From the NCBI RefSeq assembly GCF_900111685.1, contig NZ_FOHX01000003.1, positions 186,001-250,000 of the forward strand: DNA of 64,000 nucleotides, given 5' to 3'. Shown here in pieces: positions 23,269-30,656 of the stretch. Source of the DNA: Nonomuraea wenchangensis (GTDB lineage: Bacteria; Actinomycetota; Actinomycetes; Streptosporangiales; Streptosporangiaceae). Under the pieces are notes generated by a model, which saw only the letters and a list, made by a program, of their open reading frames with translations, was not told the DNA's origin and ran no database searches. Every line of letters starts with the position of its first letter. Position 1 is the stretch's first letter. A program made the position numbers and the translations under genes.

Positions 23269-23507
23269 GGTCGATCTCCTGGTGATGCAGGTGGATCGGC
23301 AAGCCTCGGACGGCCGTCGCAACACGACCGTTCGGGGCGCTCTCATTTCGAGATGAGAGCCCGAATTACTCTGAATTCTACTATTCGACCTGCACAAATG
23401 CCGGAATGAACGCATTTGCAGTGATCGAATTCGCAGGCGTTTTAGCAGGTCAGGCAGCGTGACGAACGCCACATCAATTGCGCCCGATTTAGGTTAGATA
23501 TGTCCGT
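23269..23507. promoter_or_regulatory. AT-richer control region of the antirepressor
   Basis: This 239-bp gap is much richer in A and T than its surroundings. It holds an 8-bp inverted repeat GCTCTCAT/ATGAGAGC at 23339-23346/23353-23360 with a 6-nt loop. Several TAGAAT/TAGTAG-like stretches lie just upstream on the minus strand (about 23376-23386). It most likely carries the antirepressor promoter and an operator; exact -35/-10 boxes are not clear. Confidence 0.5.
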
Positions 23508-23816
23508 TTACTCGTCGCGCTTGTCGGCGCGGCGGCGGGCCATCTCCTGCACCACGAGAGGCGCGGCCTGGAACGCGATCTCGTACGTCTTGACCTCGGC
23601 TCGCGCCTCGTCCCTCTGTCGCACCACCCAAAGCAGCGCAGCCACAAGGACGACATCCCACAGCGTGGTCCAGGCGAGGCGCGGCCACTCCTCGGGAGCG
23701 GCCACCCGGTACAGCCACGAGACGATCTCGACCGGCAGGAGCGTCTTCAACCATGCCGCCGCTTCGCTCTTGGCAGGGTCGGCGTACACCCGCCAGACAC
23801 GGGAGAGGACGGTCAC
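23508..23816 (-). CDS. Single-pass membrane protein
   Basis: A 102-residue protein. An N-terminal amphipathic segment (WLKTLLPVEIVSWLYRVAAP) is followed by a hydrophobic helix (TLWDVVLVAALLWVV) and a charged helix (RQRDEARAEVKTYEIAF) ending ARRRADKRDE. GTG start shares one base with the preceding stop. Function unknown. Confidence 0.7.
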   Translation of the reverse strand: MTVLSRVWRVYADPAKSEAAAWLKTLLPVEIVSWLYRVAAPEEWPRLAWTTLWDVVLVAALLWVVRQRDEARAEVKTYEIAFQAAPLVVQEMARRRADKRDE

Positions 23817-23992
23817 TAACGCCTCTTCGGGATGAGCCGGCGAACCGCGTCAGCCTCGTACACCACCACCGCGCCGGCGACTTCGGCCACGATCCGGGAC
23901 CGCCCGGTATCGGCCACTACCTGACGGTCGGGCTGCCAGCGCTGCATCCACGCCGCCACCTCGTGAAGGTGGGCGGCGGGCAGCGTGCTCAC
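23816..23992 (-). CDS. Hypothetical small protein
   Basis: A 58-residue protein (VSTLPAAHLHEVAAWMQRWQ...) with an amphipathic helix and a beta hairpin (RIVAEVAGAVVVYEADAVRR). GTG 23992 overlaps the upstream stop as GTGA. Confidence 0.65.
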   Translation of the reverse strand: MSTLPAAHLHEVAAWMQRWQPDRQVVADTGRSRIVAEVAGAVVVYEADAVRRLIPKRR

Positions 23993-24240
23993 TCGCCAGC
24001 CCTCGGCTCGTGATCGACGCTCCCGTACACGGTGTCGCGAGCCTCGCAGAGTGCGCCGATGAGCCGGTCGATACCCTCCCGATCCAAGGTCACCCCGTGG
24101 CCGAGGAACCGGAGCCCGTCGCTGGAAGGAGCATCGCGGTCGATCGTCGCCAAGGTCACGCGCCTCGTCGGCGCGGGGAACCAGAACATCTCGACTTGCT
24201 TCTGTCGTCCGGACGCGCAGTCGATGCGCTCGCTGGGCAT
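23989..24240 (-). CDS. Hypothetical protein
   Basis: An 83-residue protein with a beta-rich N-terminus (QVEMFWFPAPTRRVTLATID) and a helix REGIDRLIGALCEARDTVYG. This shape recurs in small actinophage early proteins. No function known. Confidence 0.68.
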   Translation of the reverse strand: MPSERIDCASGRQKQVEMFWFPAPTRRVTLATIDRDAPSSDGLRFLGHGVTLDREGIDRLIGALCEARDTVYGSVDHEPRAGE

Positions 24241-24584
24241 CAGCTCTGCTCCTCTTCCGGTAGGAGCGCCTTGTCCACGAGAGCACGGGCGTCCTGCCAG
24301 CCTCGCTTATAGGCCAGCCCTGCGTCGTCGTCGGGCAGATGCTCGGGCTCGCGAGGGATCTCGATCACGCGGGAGACGATCGCCCGGAGACGGGCGATCT
24401 CCAGGCGGTAGCGGTCGATCTCGACCCGCCACTCGTCCATCTGCCGGGCCTCGGACGGTGTGGCTGCTGCTTCGGTGGCGCACTTCTTGCACAGGCGGGG
24501 TCCGCCGCAGCGGGCGACGAGAGTCGGGCGCGGCTGGTCGGTGTCGATGACGCCGTAGGCGTGGCCGTGGCTCGTGTACGGCAT
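24240..24584 (-). CDS. Cys-knuckle plus coiled-coil protein
   Basis: A 114-residue protein: a beta N-terminus, a CGGPRLCKKCATEA zinc knuckle (three Cys), then a coiled coil (EWRVEIDRYRLEIARLRAIV). The C-terminal LAYKRGWQDARALVDKAL is an amphipathic helix. ATG 24584 overlaps the previous stop as TGATG. Confidence 0.7.
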   Translation of the reverse strand: MPYTSHGHAYGVIDTDQPRPTLVARCGGPRLCKKCATEAAATPSEARQMDEWRVEIDRYRLEIARLRAIVSRVIEIPREPEHLPDDDAGLAYKRGWQDARALVDKALLPEEEQS

Positions 24585-25240
24585 CAGCGGCTCTCCGAAG
24601 ACGCGAGATGATCCTGCGGGTCCCGGCACAGCGAGAAGCCGTCCGCCTCGGTGAACGACAGGCGCTCCACCGTCAACCAGCGTCCATGCAGCGACTGGGA
24701 CGGGTCGATGCCCAACTGACTGCACACCAGGTCGTGCGGCACCGTGAAGTGGTCGGCGGTGCGATGGACGGGCGTCTCAAGGACGGTCTTGCCGTCCACC
24801 TCGTACCAGACCTTCACGTCGATCCGGTCGAGTTCGGCGACGACGGACGCCGCCCACTCGTTCCGCTCGGCGAGGAAGTTCGCGCACTGCGCCTCGGACG
24901 CCGCCTTCACCTTGTCCAGGTCCCAGCCCTCGACGACCACCTTGTAGGGGCGGTCGCGGTCCTTCGGGTTGCGGTCAACCTGTACCTCGATGCGGTCTGG
25001 GTCGCCGAGGAAGTCGAGCTGGTCCACGCGGTGAACGGGCTCGCCGCTCCCGGCGTCCTTGCCGAACGTGCGCGTGATCGTGTGCCAGTCGCGCACCTCG
25101 GGCGGCGCGTCGAGCAGTTCGAACTCTTCGATGTCATGAGCGCGCCCGTACGCTTCGGCCGCCTCGCGGGTCCTGAAGACCTGCTGGATGCTGTACCAGT
25201 AATCGCCGCGATATCCGCTGGTCGCTACGTACACCTTCAT
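24584..25240 (-). CDS. DUF7336-like N-terminus, larger tandem paralogue
   Basis: A 218-residue protein. Residues 1-45 (MKVYVATSGYRGDYWYSIQQ... AEAYGRAHDIEEFEL) match the DUF7336-type opening also seen in the gene at 25518. The shared order continues with EVRDWHT and WDLDKVK versus WDIEHVR. The extra C-terminal part holds VWYEVDGKTVLETPVHRTAD and VERLSFTEADGFSLC. The two copies flank the RKKPVEVTAVQW gene, suggesting local duplication. Function unknown. Confidence 0.72.
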   Translation of the reverse strand: MKVYVATSGYRGDYWYSIQQVFRTREAAEAYGRAHDIEEFELLDAPPEVRDWHTITRTFGKDAGSGEPVHRVDQLDFLGDPDRIEVQVDRNPKDRDRPYKVVVEGWDLDKVKAASEAQCANFLAERNEWAASVVAELDRIDVKVWYEVDGKTVLETPVHRTADHFTVPHDLVCSQLGIDPSQSLHGRWLTVERLSFTEADGFSLCRDPQDHLASSESR

Positions 25241-25518
25241 CAGTAGGTCCCCCACGTCACCGCAGGGACAGGCTCGTACGTCTCGGCGAACACGTCCGGC
25301 TTGCACGGGTAAAGCTCGCCCTTCACGCCCTTGATGATCCAGTCGCCCACGTTCGCGCGCATGTCGCCTTCGAGCGTGGTGATGATCAGCCAGTCCGGGT
25401 TCTTCTCGGTGGGGCCGTAGATGTTCTCGGCGCTGAACACGTCCCAGAGGTGGTTGATGTTGTCGCCTGTCCACTGGACGGCGGTGACCTCGACGGGCTT
25501 CTTCCTGTAGCGGCGCAT
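25240..25518 (-). CDS. Conserved phage protein (RKKPVEVTAVQW family)
   Basis: A 92-residue protein: MRRYRKKPVEVTAVQWTGDN at the start and GDWIIKGVKGELYPCKPDVF near the end. This order is one of the most widespread small-phage-protein patterns in Gram-positive and Gram-negative phages; its function is not established. Start and stop overlap both neighbours by TGATG. Confidence 0.85.
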   Translation of the reverse strand: MRRYRKKPVEVTAVQWTGDNINHLWDVFSAENIYGPTEKNPDWLIITTLEGDMRANVGDWIIKGVKGELYPCKPDVFAETYEPVPAVTWGTY

Positions 25519-26000
25519 CAGGCGTCCACCTCGCCGGGCGTCCACTCGCACTTCTGCGAGTCCCACACCATGCCGAGCGCCTTGTTGTTCAGCCACTCGG
25601 CGCGCAGCTCGCCGAACACCTTACGGACGTGCTCGATGTCCCACCCGCTGACCACGAGATCGCCATAGCATTCGCGGCCACGGTGACCGACCCACCGGTG
25701 TTCGACACGGTTGGGGTGGCCGTCGTAGTCGCGGCGCTCCGGCCGGTCATCCTCGGACGGGTTGGGGATCTTGTCGCCTTCGGGAGGACTCCACGAGAAG
25801 TGGACCACGTACTCAGGCTCCGGGCGGTCCGGCTGCCACCTCAGCGTGTGCCAGGACCGGACCTCCTGCGGCCCCTCCTTCAGCTCGAACTCTTCGACGT
25901 CGTCTGCGAGTTCGTACGCTTCAGCGTCTTCCTCGCGGGCGAACACGCCACGGACGCGGTAGTCGGAGTACGAGCCGGACGTTGCCAGGTACACCTTCAT
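25518..26000 (-). CDS. DUF7336-like protein, smaller tandem paralogue
   Basis: A 160-residue protein, opening MKVYLATSGSYSDYRVRGVF and AEAYELADDVEEFELKEGP. It is related along its length to the gene two positions downstream (24584). The middle has HFSWSPPEGDKIPNP and RVEHRWVGHRGRECYGDLVV. Leads the transcription unit running left to the antirepressor region. Confidence 0.72.
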   Translation of the reverse strand: MKVYLATSGSYSDYRVRGVFAREEDAEAYELADDVEEFELKEGPQEVRSWHTLRWQPDRPEPEYVVHFSWSPPEGDKIPNPSEDDRPERRDYDGHPNRVEHRWVGHRGRECYGDLVVSGWDIEHVRKVFGELRAEWLNNKALGMVWDSQKCEWTPGEVDA

Positions 26001-26035
26001 CGGGGTTCTCCAGGGGTTGGTAAGGGGTTTGTGGC

Positions 26036-26069
26036 GCGGCCCTGATCAACCCCTTGAAAACAGGGCCGC
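26036..26069. terminator. GCGGCCCTG hairpin in 222-bp gap
   Basis: GCGGCCCTG at 26036-26044 pairs with CAGGGCCGC at 26061-26069 around 16 nt. A competing pairing (AGGGGTTG with CAACCCCTT nearby) is also possible, an arrangement seen in attenuators. The rest of 26001-26222 shows no convincing gene. Confidence 0.5.
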
Positions 26070-26222
26070 GCGTCTATGGGGGTCGCCCGGTCCCCGCTCC
26101 CTCGCATGTCACGGGAACCGGGCAACCAGCGGCTCTACACGGCGGGCATCCTGGGGGATAGACCGTGGAGCCGGGCGCGTCACCAGCACCGGGACGCGCG
26201 CTCTTGGGGTTTCTAACGGTGT

Positions 26223-26477
26223 CTAGGCCGCGGGCTTCAGTGCGGCGCGGAGCTCGTCCCGCTCCTCCGGAGACGGCGGGACCTTCTGCCCAATGTGGAT
26301 CTGCCGGCCAATCGTGCAAAGGTCGAGCCAGTCGTAGTAGACGGTCTTGCCGACCTTCAGCAGCCGACGCCCCCGATATCGGGACGCCCAGCAGCGCACC
26401 AAGGGTTCCGGCTTGTCCAGTCGCTCCGCGGCCTCTGCGATGGTGATGGGCTCCCGCTGCATACCGCCCCCAGACAT
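26223..26477 (-). CDS. Excisionase-like HTH protein
   Basis: An 84-residue protein with ITIAEAAERLDKPEPLVRCW followed by RYRGRRLLKVGKTVYYDWLD, the MerR/HTH_17 layout of phage excisionases and small DNA-binding accessory proteins. The tail (PPSPEERDELRAALKPAA) is helical. It may bend DNA for recombination or control transcription; no integrase is in the window. Start could also be ATG 26462. Confidence 0.75.
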   Translation of the reverse strand: MSGGGMQREPITIAEAAERLDKPEPLVRCWASRYRGRRLLKVGKTVYYDWLDLCTIGRQIHIGQKVPPSPEERDELRAALKPAA

Positions 26478-26483
26478 GCAGAA

Positions 26484-26512
26484 AGGCCCCCGGCGAAGTT
26501 GCCTGAGGGCCT
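26484..26512 (-). terminator. Terminator-like hairpin before the HTH gene
   Basis: On the minus strand AGGCCC ... GGGCCT with an inner GGC/GCC pair is followed by TTTCTG. It ends 6 bases before the HTH start, so it probably terminates the GIY-YIG gene transcript. Confidence 0.55.
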
Positions 26513-26573
26513 ATTTCTGGACGATCTCCTCGTTTATAGCAGGTCACCTATCGCCATGCCAAACGTGGCCGAA

Positions 26574-27233
26574 TTATGGGGCTGGCGTGTCGGACGTAGC
26601 CTCTGCTACGGGATAGCGGTCGGCTGGCTCGCCGTAGTGCTCGCGGATCATTCGGATGTGATCCATGAGTTCCGGGTCGGGCCTGAAGCGCTCCCTGCCG
26701 AGCGGTATCCGGAGGTGGGCGAACTGCTTATGCCGCATCCGCTCAAGCTCCTCATGGCCGGGCTCGGTGGCGAGGATCTCGTCCGGCATGAGCGAGGTCA
26801 TGCGGTATTTGAAGCTGGTCGTTGTACCGATCTTGATGTAGTTGCCGATTCGGACGTAGTACACGACCATCCGGCCCTCTTTGCGCGCCTCGTCGAGCCG
26901 TTGCTCGACGCGGGACCGCTGGTCCTCGTGGTGGCGCCGGGACAGGGCCAGGTCTTGCGCCTCCCAAGCATCAAGCTTCGCTTGGCGTTGGAGGTACTCT
27001 TCGTGCCGTTCCAGATGCTTGCCGCAGAGCGCAATGCCGTGCTCCCGCGATCCGGGGACCACCACGTAGCCGCACTGTTCGCCTGTCTCGGTAACCCCCA
27101 CGCACAGAGGGCGCGATCTCGGCACATCTACGTGGACTCTCGCCCCGCACCCGCACCGATATGCGCCCTTGCCGCGTAATGTGTCGATGCCCATCTTGCG
27201 GCTACATCCGCACGTGACGGTAAGTTCTTGCAT
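26574..27233 (-). CDS. GIY-YIG/T5orf172-like protein with zinc finger
   Basis: A 219-residue protein. Residues 1-75 contain CGCSRK, YRCGCGARV, CVGVTETGEQCGY and CGKHLERH, a Cys/His-rich zinc module. A coiled linker leads to VVYYVRIGNYIKIGTTTSFKYRM (residues about 123-145) and LERMRHKQFAHLRIPLGRERF, the T5orf172/MUG113 branch of the GIY-YIG superfamily, with YYV and IGTT as the paired motifs, an Arg and a later Glu/Phe. Members cut DNA or are phage-encoded regulators. Start lies below a folded 5' leader (27248-27305). Confidence 0.8.
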   Translation of the reverse strand: MQELTVTCGCSRKMGIDTLRGKGAYRCGCGARVHVDVPRSRPLCVGVTETGEQCGYVVVPGSREHGIALCGKHLERHEEYLQRQAKLDAWEAQDLALSRRHHEDQRSRVEQRLDEARKEGRMVVYYVRIGNYIKIGTTTSFKYRMTSLMPDEILATEPGHEELERMRHKQFAHLRIPLGRERFRPDPELMDHIRMIREHYGEPADRYPVAEATSDTPAP

Positions 27234-27247
27234 GTCAGCCTGCTCCT

Positions 27248-27305
27248 AACAGGTTGGCCGCGCCCCGGGACGGCTGGAACCGTCGCCGGGGTTCGAATAC
27301 CTGTT
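27248..27305 (-). promoter_or_regulatory. Folded 5' leader of the GIY-YIG gene
   Basis: AACAGGT (27248-27254) can pair with ACCTGTT (27299-27305), enclosing a near-perfect hairpin CCCCGGGACGG (27263-27273) with 27280-27291. The outer stem abuts the AGGAG ribosome site at 27244-27248, so folding could influence translation. Confidence 0.45.
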
Positions 27306-27381
27306 CATTATCGCAGGCCCGGCCGACTTTTCGGCTGGGAATGAGGCATTTATACGCCCATCCCAGAGAGCAAGTTGCAGG

Positions 27382-27549
27382 TCAGGGCGTGCCGCTGCCC
27401 AATTCATCGGGAAGGCCGAAATACTCCTCGACGGTCATCGACCGCTGCTCATCGGCGACGAACAACGGCAGGTGGGACGGCACTACATCGACGCCGCCCT
27501 CGCGTCGGAAGCATTGGAAGACCGGGGCAGGAGGGGAAGTGGTGCACAT
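27382..27549 (-). CDS. Hypothetical small protein after the tRNA
   Basis: A 55-residue protein (MCTTSPPAPVFQCFRREGGV...) ending MTVEEYFGLPDELGSGTP. GGAG lies 5 bases before ATG 27549, favouring it over ATG 27573. It begins about 30 bases after the tRNA 3' end, so the two are probably co-transcribed. Confidence 0.6.
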   Translation of the reverse strand: MCTTSPPAPVFQCFRREGGVDVVPSHLPLFVADEQRSMTVEEYFGLPDELGSGTP

Positions 27550-27580
27550 CTCTTCTCCGACGTTCCCGGACATGGTTAAG

Positions 27581-27654
27581 CCTCGCTGACTGGGCTCGAA
27601 CCAGCGTCCATCCGGTTAGCAGAGCCGGATGCTCTACCACTGAGCTACAGCGAG
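27581..27654 (-). tRNA. tRNA with 9-nt anticodon loop, identity unclear
   Basis: A 74-nt cloverleaf. Acceptor CTCGCTG/CAGCGAG (7 bp), T8-A9, D arm GCTC-AGTGGTA-GAGC, anticodon stem TCCGG/CCGGA, variable TGGAC, T arm GCTGG-TTCGAGC-CCAGT, discriminator G; no CCA encoded. All stems pair (one G-T). The anticodon loop is CTCTGCTAA, nine bases: C32-T33 and A37-A38 are normal but five bases (CTGCT) lie between them. Forcing a 7-nt loop needs a C-A pair and C at position 33. Sequence around it otherwise resembles actinobacterial tRNA-Asn (CCGGCTGTTAACCGG). It could be a frameshift-prone, repurposed or decoy tRNA. Confidence 0.85.
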
Positions 27655-27674
27655 GCTGCCACCATCATCGCGCA

Positions 27675-29090
27675 TCAGGGCGTGTGCCCGCCACCTGAAA
27701 GCGGACGAGACGGAAGATCCGAGACGACCACGCCCGCCGCGAGACCGTGTGCGGCATGCTCGACCAGGTCCGGCTTGACCTGCTTGCCGCTGAATACGCC
27801 CGCGCGGCGCAGCAGCGACGCCCACACCGGGTCGGCGACCGTCACCCCGTGCACGAGTTCCGGCGTCGGCTTGAACGCCGCCACACGGTGCTTGGCAGGG
27901 CTGGCGGTCCAGCCCGTCTCCGCCGGGTCAAGGCCCGCTTCCGCGCACGCCTGCTCGACGTCGGCGCGGGTGCACGTCACCAGCCCGGACAGCACCTCCC
28001 ACGGCAGCGGCAGCGACGCCCACACCTTCGTGTTCGGATCGACGTCGCCGCCCGTGCTGCGATGCCACCACGCCAAGTCCGCTGCCATAAGCCGCATCAC
28101 CTTGCCAGGACATGCTGCGTCCAGCAGCGGCAGGGCGCCCATCGACTGCAGGCAGGCCAGCCAGCCGGCGCGGGCCGCGTTGTACGCCTGGGCGACGGTG
28201 TTCCACGTGGACGAGTCGTCGCCGCGGCGCACCACCATCGACATGCGGTTGAGCGGGCGAGTCTGCCAGACCCGCTCCAGCCGGTCGGCGCATTGCCGCA
28301 TCACCGCATACCAGGCGCCCAGCATCTCTCCACGCTCGGCGTCGGCGAGCCGGGCCAGAACGGACGGCTTGGCGTACACGACGGCGATCATCGCCCAGTC
28401 GGTGTCCGGGTTTGCCTCGCACCGGGCCAGCAGCATCTGCGCCACGTCGTCGAACGGGTTGCCCCTGCCGTTCAGGCTGAACTGCCGGCGCAGGTTCCGC
28501 CGCGCGGTGAAATAGGCGACGAAGCAGGCCGCGTCAGGGTCGGCGACGAACCTCTCCTCGGTGATGGTCGCCGCGAACCCGCTCCGGCCGACAAGCAGCA
28601 GCCGGCGCATCTCCTGGCCGTCGCCGAGCCTGCCCGCCTTGGCCGCGAGCCGCCCGAGCGCCCGGAATCGGCGGTTGTACTGCCGCTTGGGCACGTCGAT
28701 GCCCGCTTCCCGGCGGGCGGCGCGGTCGAGCCGGTCGTGCTTGAAGTCCGCCCGGTCCGGGCTCCAGCCGATCTCCTGCCCGGCGAGCTGGGCGACCTCG
28801 GCCAGGGACACCGGGTCGCCAGGGTCGCGCTCGGCCCACTCCTGACGGTCGAACAGCCGCGCGACCGCAGCGAGCTGGTATGCGCCATCCTGCGGCTTGG
28901 CGAACTCCTCCGTCATGGACGACACCCAGCCGAGGCGCCGGTACGAGTGCGCCGCGGCCCGGTCCAGGGTCAACCGCTCCGGAGTCGAGAGCGAACCGTC
29001 CAGGGCGAGCGAGATCAGGTCTGCGACGTCCTCTGGGCGCAGGCGACGGTCGAGGGAGCGGTGCAGTTCGAGCAGCGGCTTGTTCGTCAT
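27675..29090 (-). CDS. Conserved actinophage protein of unknown function
   Basis: A 471-residue protein of a family well represented in streptomycete phages. Landmarks are EDVADLISLALDGSLSTPER near the N-terminus, KHDRLDRAARREAGIDVPKR, SGFAATITEERFVADPDAAC, ARRNLRRQFSLNGRGNPFDD, and SSTWNTVAQAYNAARAGWLA. Its predicted fold is nearly all helix. No catalytic motif is apparent. It is followed at once by the odd tRNA and probably shares its promoter. Confidence 0.78.
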   Translation of the reverse strand: MTNKPLLELHRSLDRRLRPEDVADLISLALDGSLSTPERLTLDRAAAHSYRRLGWVSSMTEEFAKPQDGAYQLAAVARLFDRQEWAERDPGDPVSLAEVAQLAGQEIGWSPDRADFKHDRLDRAARREAGIDVPKRQYNRRFRALGRLAAKAGRLGDGQEMRRLLLVGRSGFAATITEERFVADPDAACFVAYFTARRNLRRQFSLNGRGNPFDDVAQMLLARCEANPDTDWAMIAVVYAKPSVLARLADAERGEMLGAWYAVMRQCADRLERVWQTRPLNRMSMVVRRGDDSSTWNTVAQAYNAARAGWLACLQSMGALPLLDAACPGKVMRLMAADLAWWHRSTGGDVDPNTKVWASLPLPWEVLSGLVTCTRADVEQACAEAGLDPAETGWTASPAKHRVAAFKPTPELVHGVTVADPVWASLLRRAGVFSGKQVKPDLVEHAAHGLAAGVVVSDLPSRPLSGGGHTP

Positions 29091-29153
29091 CTGGGGGCTC
29101 CAGGGTTGGTGTGGCGAGGGTAGCCCGGCCGCGCAGCCGGGCGCGAAGGGGTT

Positions 29154-29987
29154 TCAGGCGCGCCGGCTGGTGTGGTCGTCCCGGCCTGCCGGTTGGAGAG
29201 GCCGCCGCCTGTAGGACTTGACCGGCTCTACGCGCGCCCTCGTCAGGTCGGTGTACTGCTCGGCGTCGTACTCGGCCCGGCACTGCCGGCACCGCGCCCC
29301 CGCGGGCTGCCCGTCGTCGTCCAGCAGCTCAAACAACTCCGGATAGCCGCAGTCGCAGTACACCCCGGACAGGTGCCTGCTCGGCTGCTTGGTGTCGGTG
29401 AGGAAGCGCCTGCACCGGTGGGCGAGGTCGAGCAGGTCGAGGCCGGCGTCGGCCCCGTCCAGGTCAACGAACTCGCCGTCGCGGAGCATCGGTTCGGCGC
29501 CGAGCGCGAGCAGCGCGTCCAGGTGGGCGGCGAGGATCGTCCACGACTGCGAGAACACGACGCCGTCGCGGCGCCGGCGGGACGTGGCGGTGTCGAGAGG
29601 CTTCAGCCGGGCGACGGTACGGACCCGCTCCTCCCAGGAGACGAGCGTGGCGAGGATCAGTCGCAGCAACTCGTCGGCGGCGAGGGACAGCGGCACCGGG
29701 GCGGTCTTGGAGACGGCGACGATGGGGCCGCCTGCGACGGCCTGGAAGGTCTTGTCGAGCCGCTGGTGGACGCGCACGAACAGCTCGGGCAGGTCGTTGA
29801 GCGCCTTGCTGATCGCGTTCCGGTCCTGGGGGCAGAACGCCTGGTAGGTGAGCGCCGGGAGGCGGACTGTACGGCCGCTCTCGTCGGAGAGGCGCGGTGC
29901 TGAGCAGCGGTCGCCGCGGGCGCACTCCCGCTGGCCATCCTCGGTGTAGTCGTCCGGAGCTGAGTGAATCCAGTATCGGCGTGACAC
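29154..29987 (-). CDS. Conserved actinophage protein with zinc ribbon
   Basis: A 277-residue protein. The N-terminus RYWIHSAPDDYTEDGQREC followed by GDRCSAP is Cys containing. The long middle is helical (AISKALNDLPELFVRVHQRL, LSLAADELLRLILATLVSWE). The C-terminus holds a zinc ribbon (YCDCGYPELF ... ARCRQCRAEYD). GTG 29987 has GGGGAGG 5 bases upstream. It pairs with the preceding 471-residue family in many actinophages. Function unknown. Confidence 0.76.
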   Translation of the reverse strand: MSRRYWIHSAPDDYTEDGQRECARGDRCSAPRLSDESGRTVRLPALTYQAFCPQDRNAISKALNDLPELFVRVHQRLDKTFQAVAGGPIVAVSKTAPVPLSLAADELLRLILATLVSWEERVRTVARLKPLDTATSRRRRDGVVFSQSWTILAAHLDALLALGAEPMLRDGEFVDLDGADAGLDLLDLAHRCRRFLTDTKQPSRHLSGVYCDCGYPELFELLDDDGQPAGARCRQCRAEYDAEQYTDLTRARVEPVKSYRRRPLQPAGRDDHTSRRA

Positions 29988-30141
29988 GTGGGCCTCCCCC
30001 GAGGTCGGTACGCTAGCGGGAGGCTTCTGTGGCTGCAGGGGCGGGCGAGGTCGAGGCGGCTCTCCGGTGGTGCGGAGGGCCGCTTTCGCGTTCACGGAGA
30101 GTATCGCGCATGCAGGCGTTCGTGTTCTGTCCGCGATTGTC

Positions 30142-30471
30142 TCACTTCCGCACGATCAGCCAAAACCATCCGGCAAGGATCATCAGCCCCAGCACGGCCA
30201 GCACGGCGGCGAGGGCGGGCTGCCAGTCTTGCAGGAATAGTGGAAGGACGACGATGCTGACGAGGGCGACCGCGACGGCCACCCCGCCCTTGGGTAAGGG
30301 TCGTTCTGCCCATGGTGGGGAGTCCGGCTCCCACTGAGCAGGCGCCGGAGGCTCGGCGTGCTCGGCCGGTTGTTGCGGGAGTGCTTCCCACAGCATGCCG
30401 CAGTCGGGGCAGCGCCACGCTATGGGGGTGCCAGCGCCGAGCGGCGGCTTGCACTCGTGGTCCGTCACCAT
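30142..30471 (-). CDS. Zinc-ribbon membrane protein
   Basis: A 109-residue protein: HECKPPLG and WRCPDCGMLWEAL make a rubredoxin-type knuckle, a Pro-rich linker follows, then two hydrophobic helices (VAVAVALVSIVVLPLFL and ALAAVLAVLGLMILAGWFWL). ATG 30471. Possibly a cytoplasmic sensor tethered to the membrane. Confidence 0.7.
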   Translation of the reverse strand: MVTDHECKPPLGAGTPIAWRCPDCGMLWEALPQQPAEHAEPPAPAQWEPDSPPWAERPLPKGGVAVAVALVSIVVLPLFLQDWQPALAAVLAVLGLMILAGWFWLIVRK

Positions 30472-30656
30472 CTGGCGTCTGGGGTCTCGTAGGGCTCTCC
30501 GAAGTGCAGTATCACCACAGGCTCGTCGCTGGGCGCGGCGAGGAAGCACTGCCGTTCCTCGTCCCACACGCTTACGGCGGGGTCTTCGAGGACGAGCAGG
30601 CTGTCGGCCCAGCCGTGCGTGGTCGAGTAGGTGCGGATCGGCGCTACGAAGGGCAT
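30465..30656 (-). CDS. Hypothetical small protein
   Basis: A 63-residue beta-rich protein (MPFVAPIRTYSTTHGWADSL...) with SVWDEERQCFLAAPSDEPVV. Overlaps the next gene by 7 bp. Confidence 0.65.
   Translation of the reverse strand: MPFVAPIRTYSTTHGWADSLLVLEDPAVSVWDEERQCFLAAPSDEPVVILHFGEPYETPDARW

Noticed and set aside
26074..26547. 157-codon leftward frame over the gap before the HTH gene
   Set aside because: Overlaps the better supported 84-residue HTH gene in another frame and has no ribosome site; the gap holds hairpins instead.
27285..27310. Plus-strand GGTTCGAATACC resembling a tRNA T-loop
   Set aside because: The flanking bases do not form a T-stem and no cloverleaf can be drawn; it is part of the leader structure of the GIY-YIG gene.
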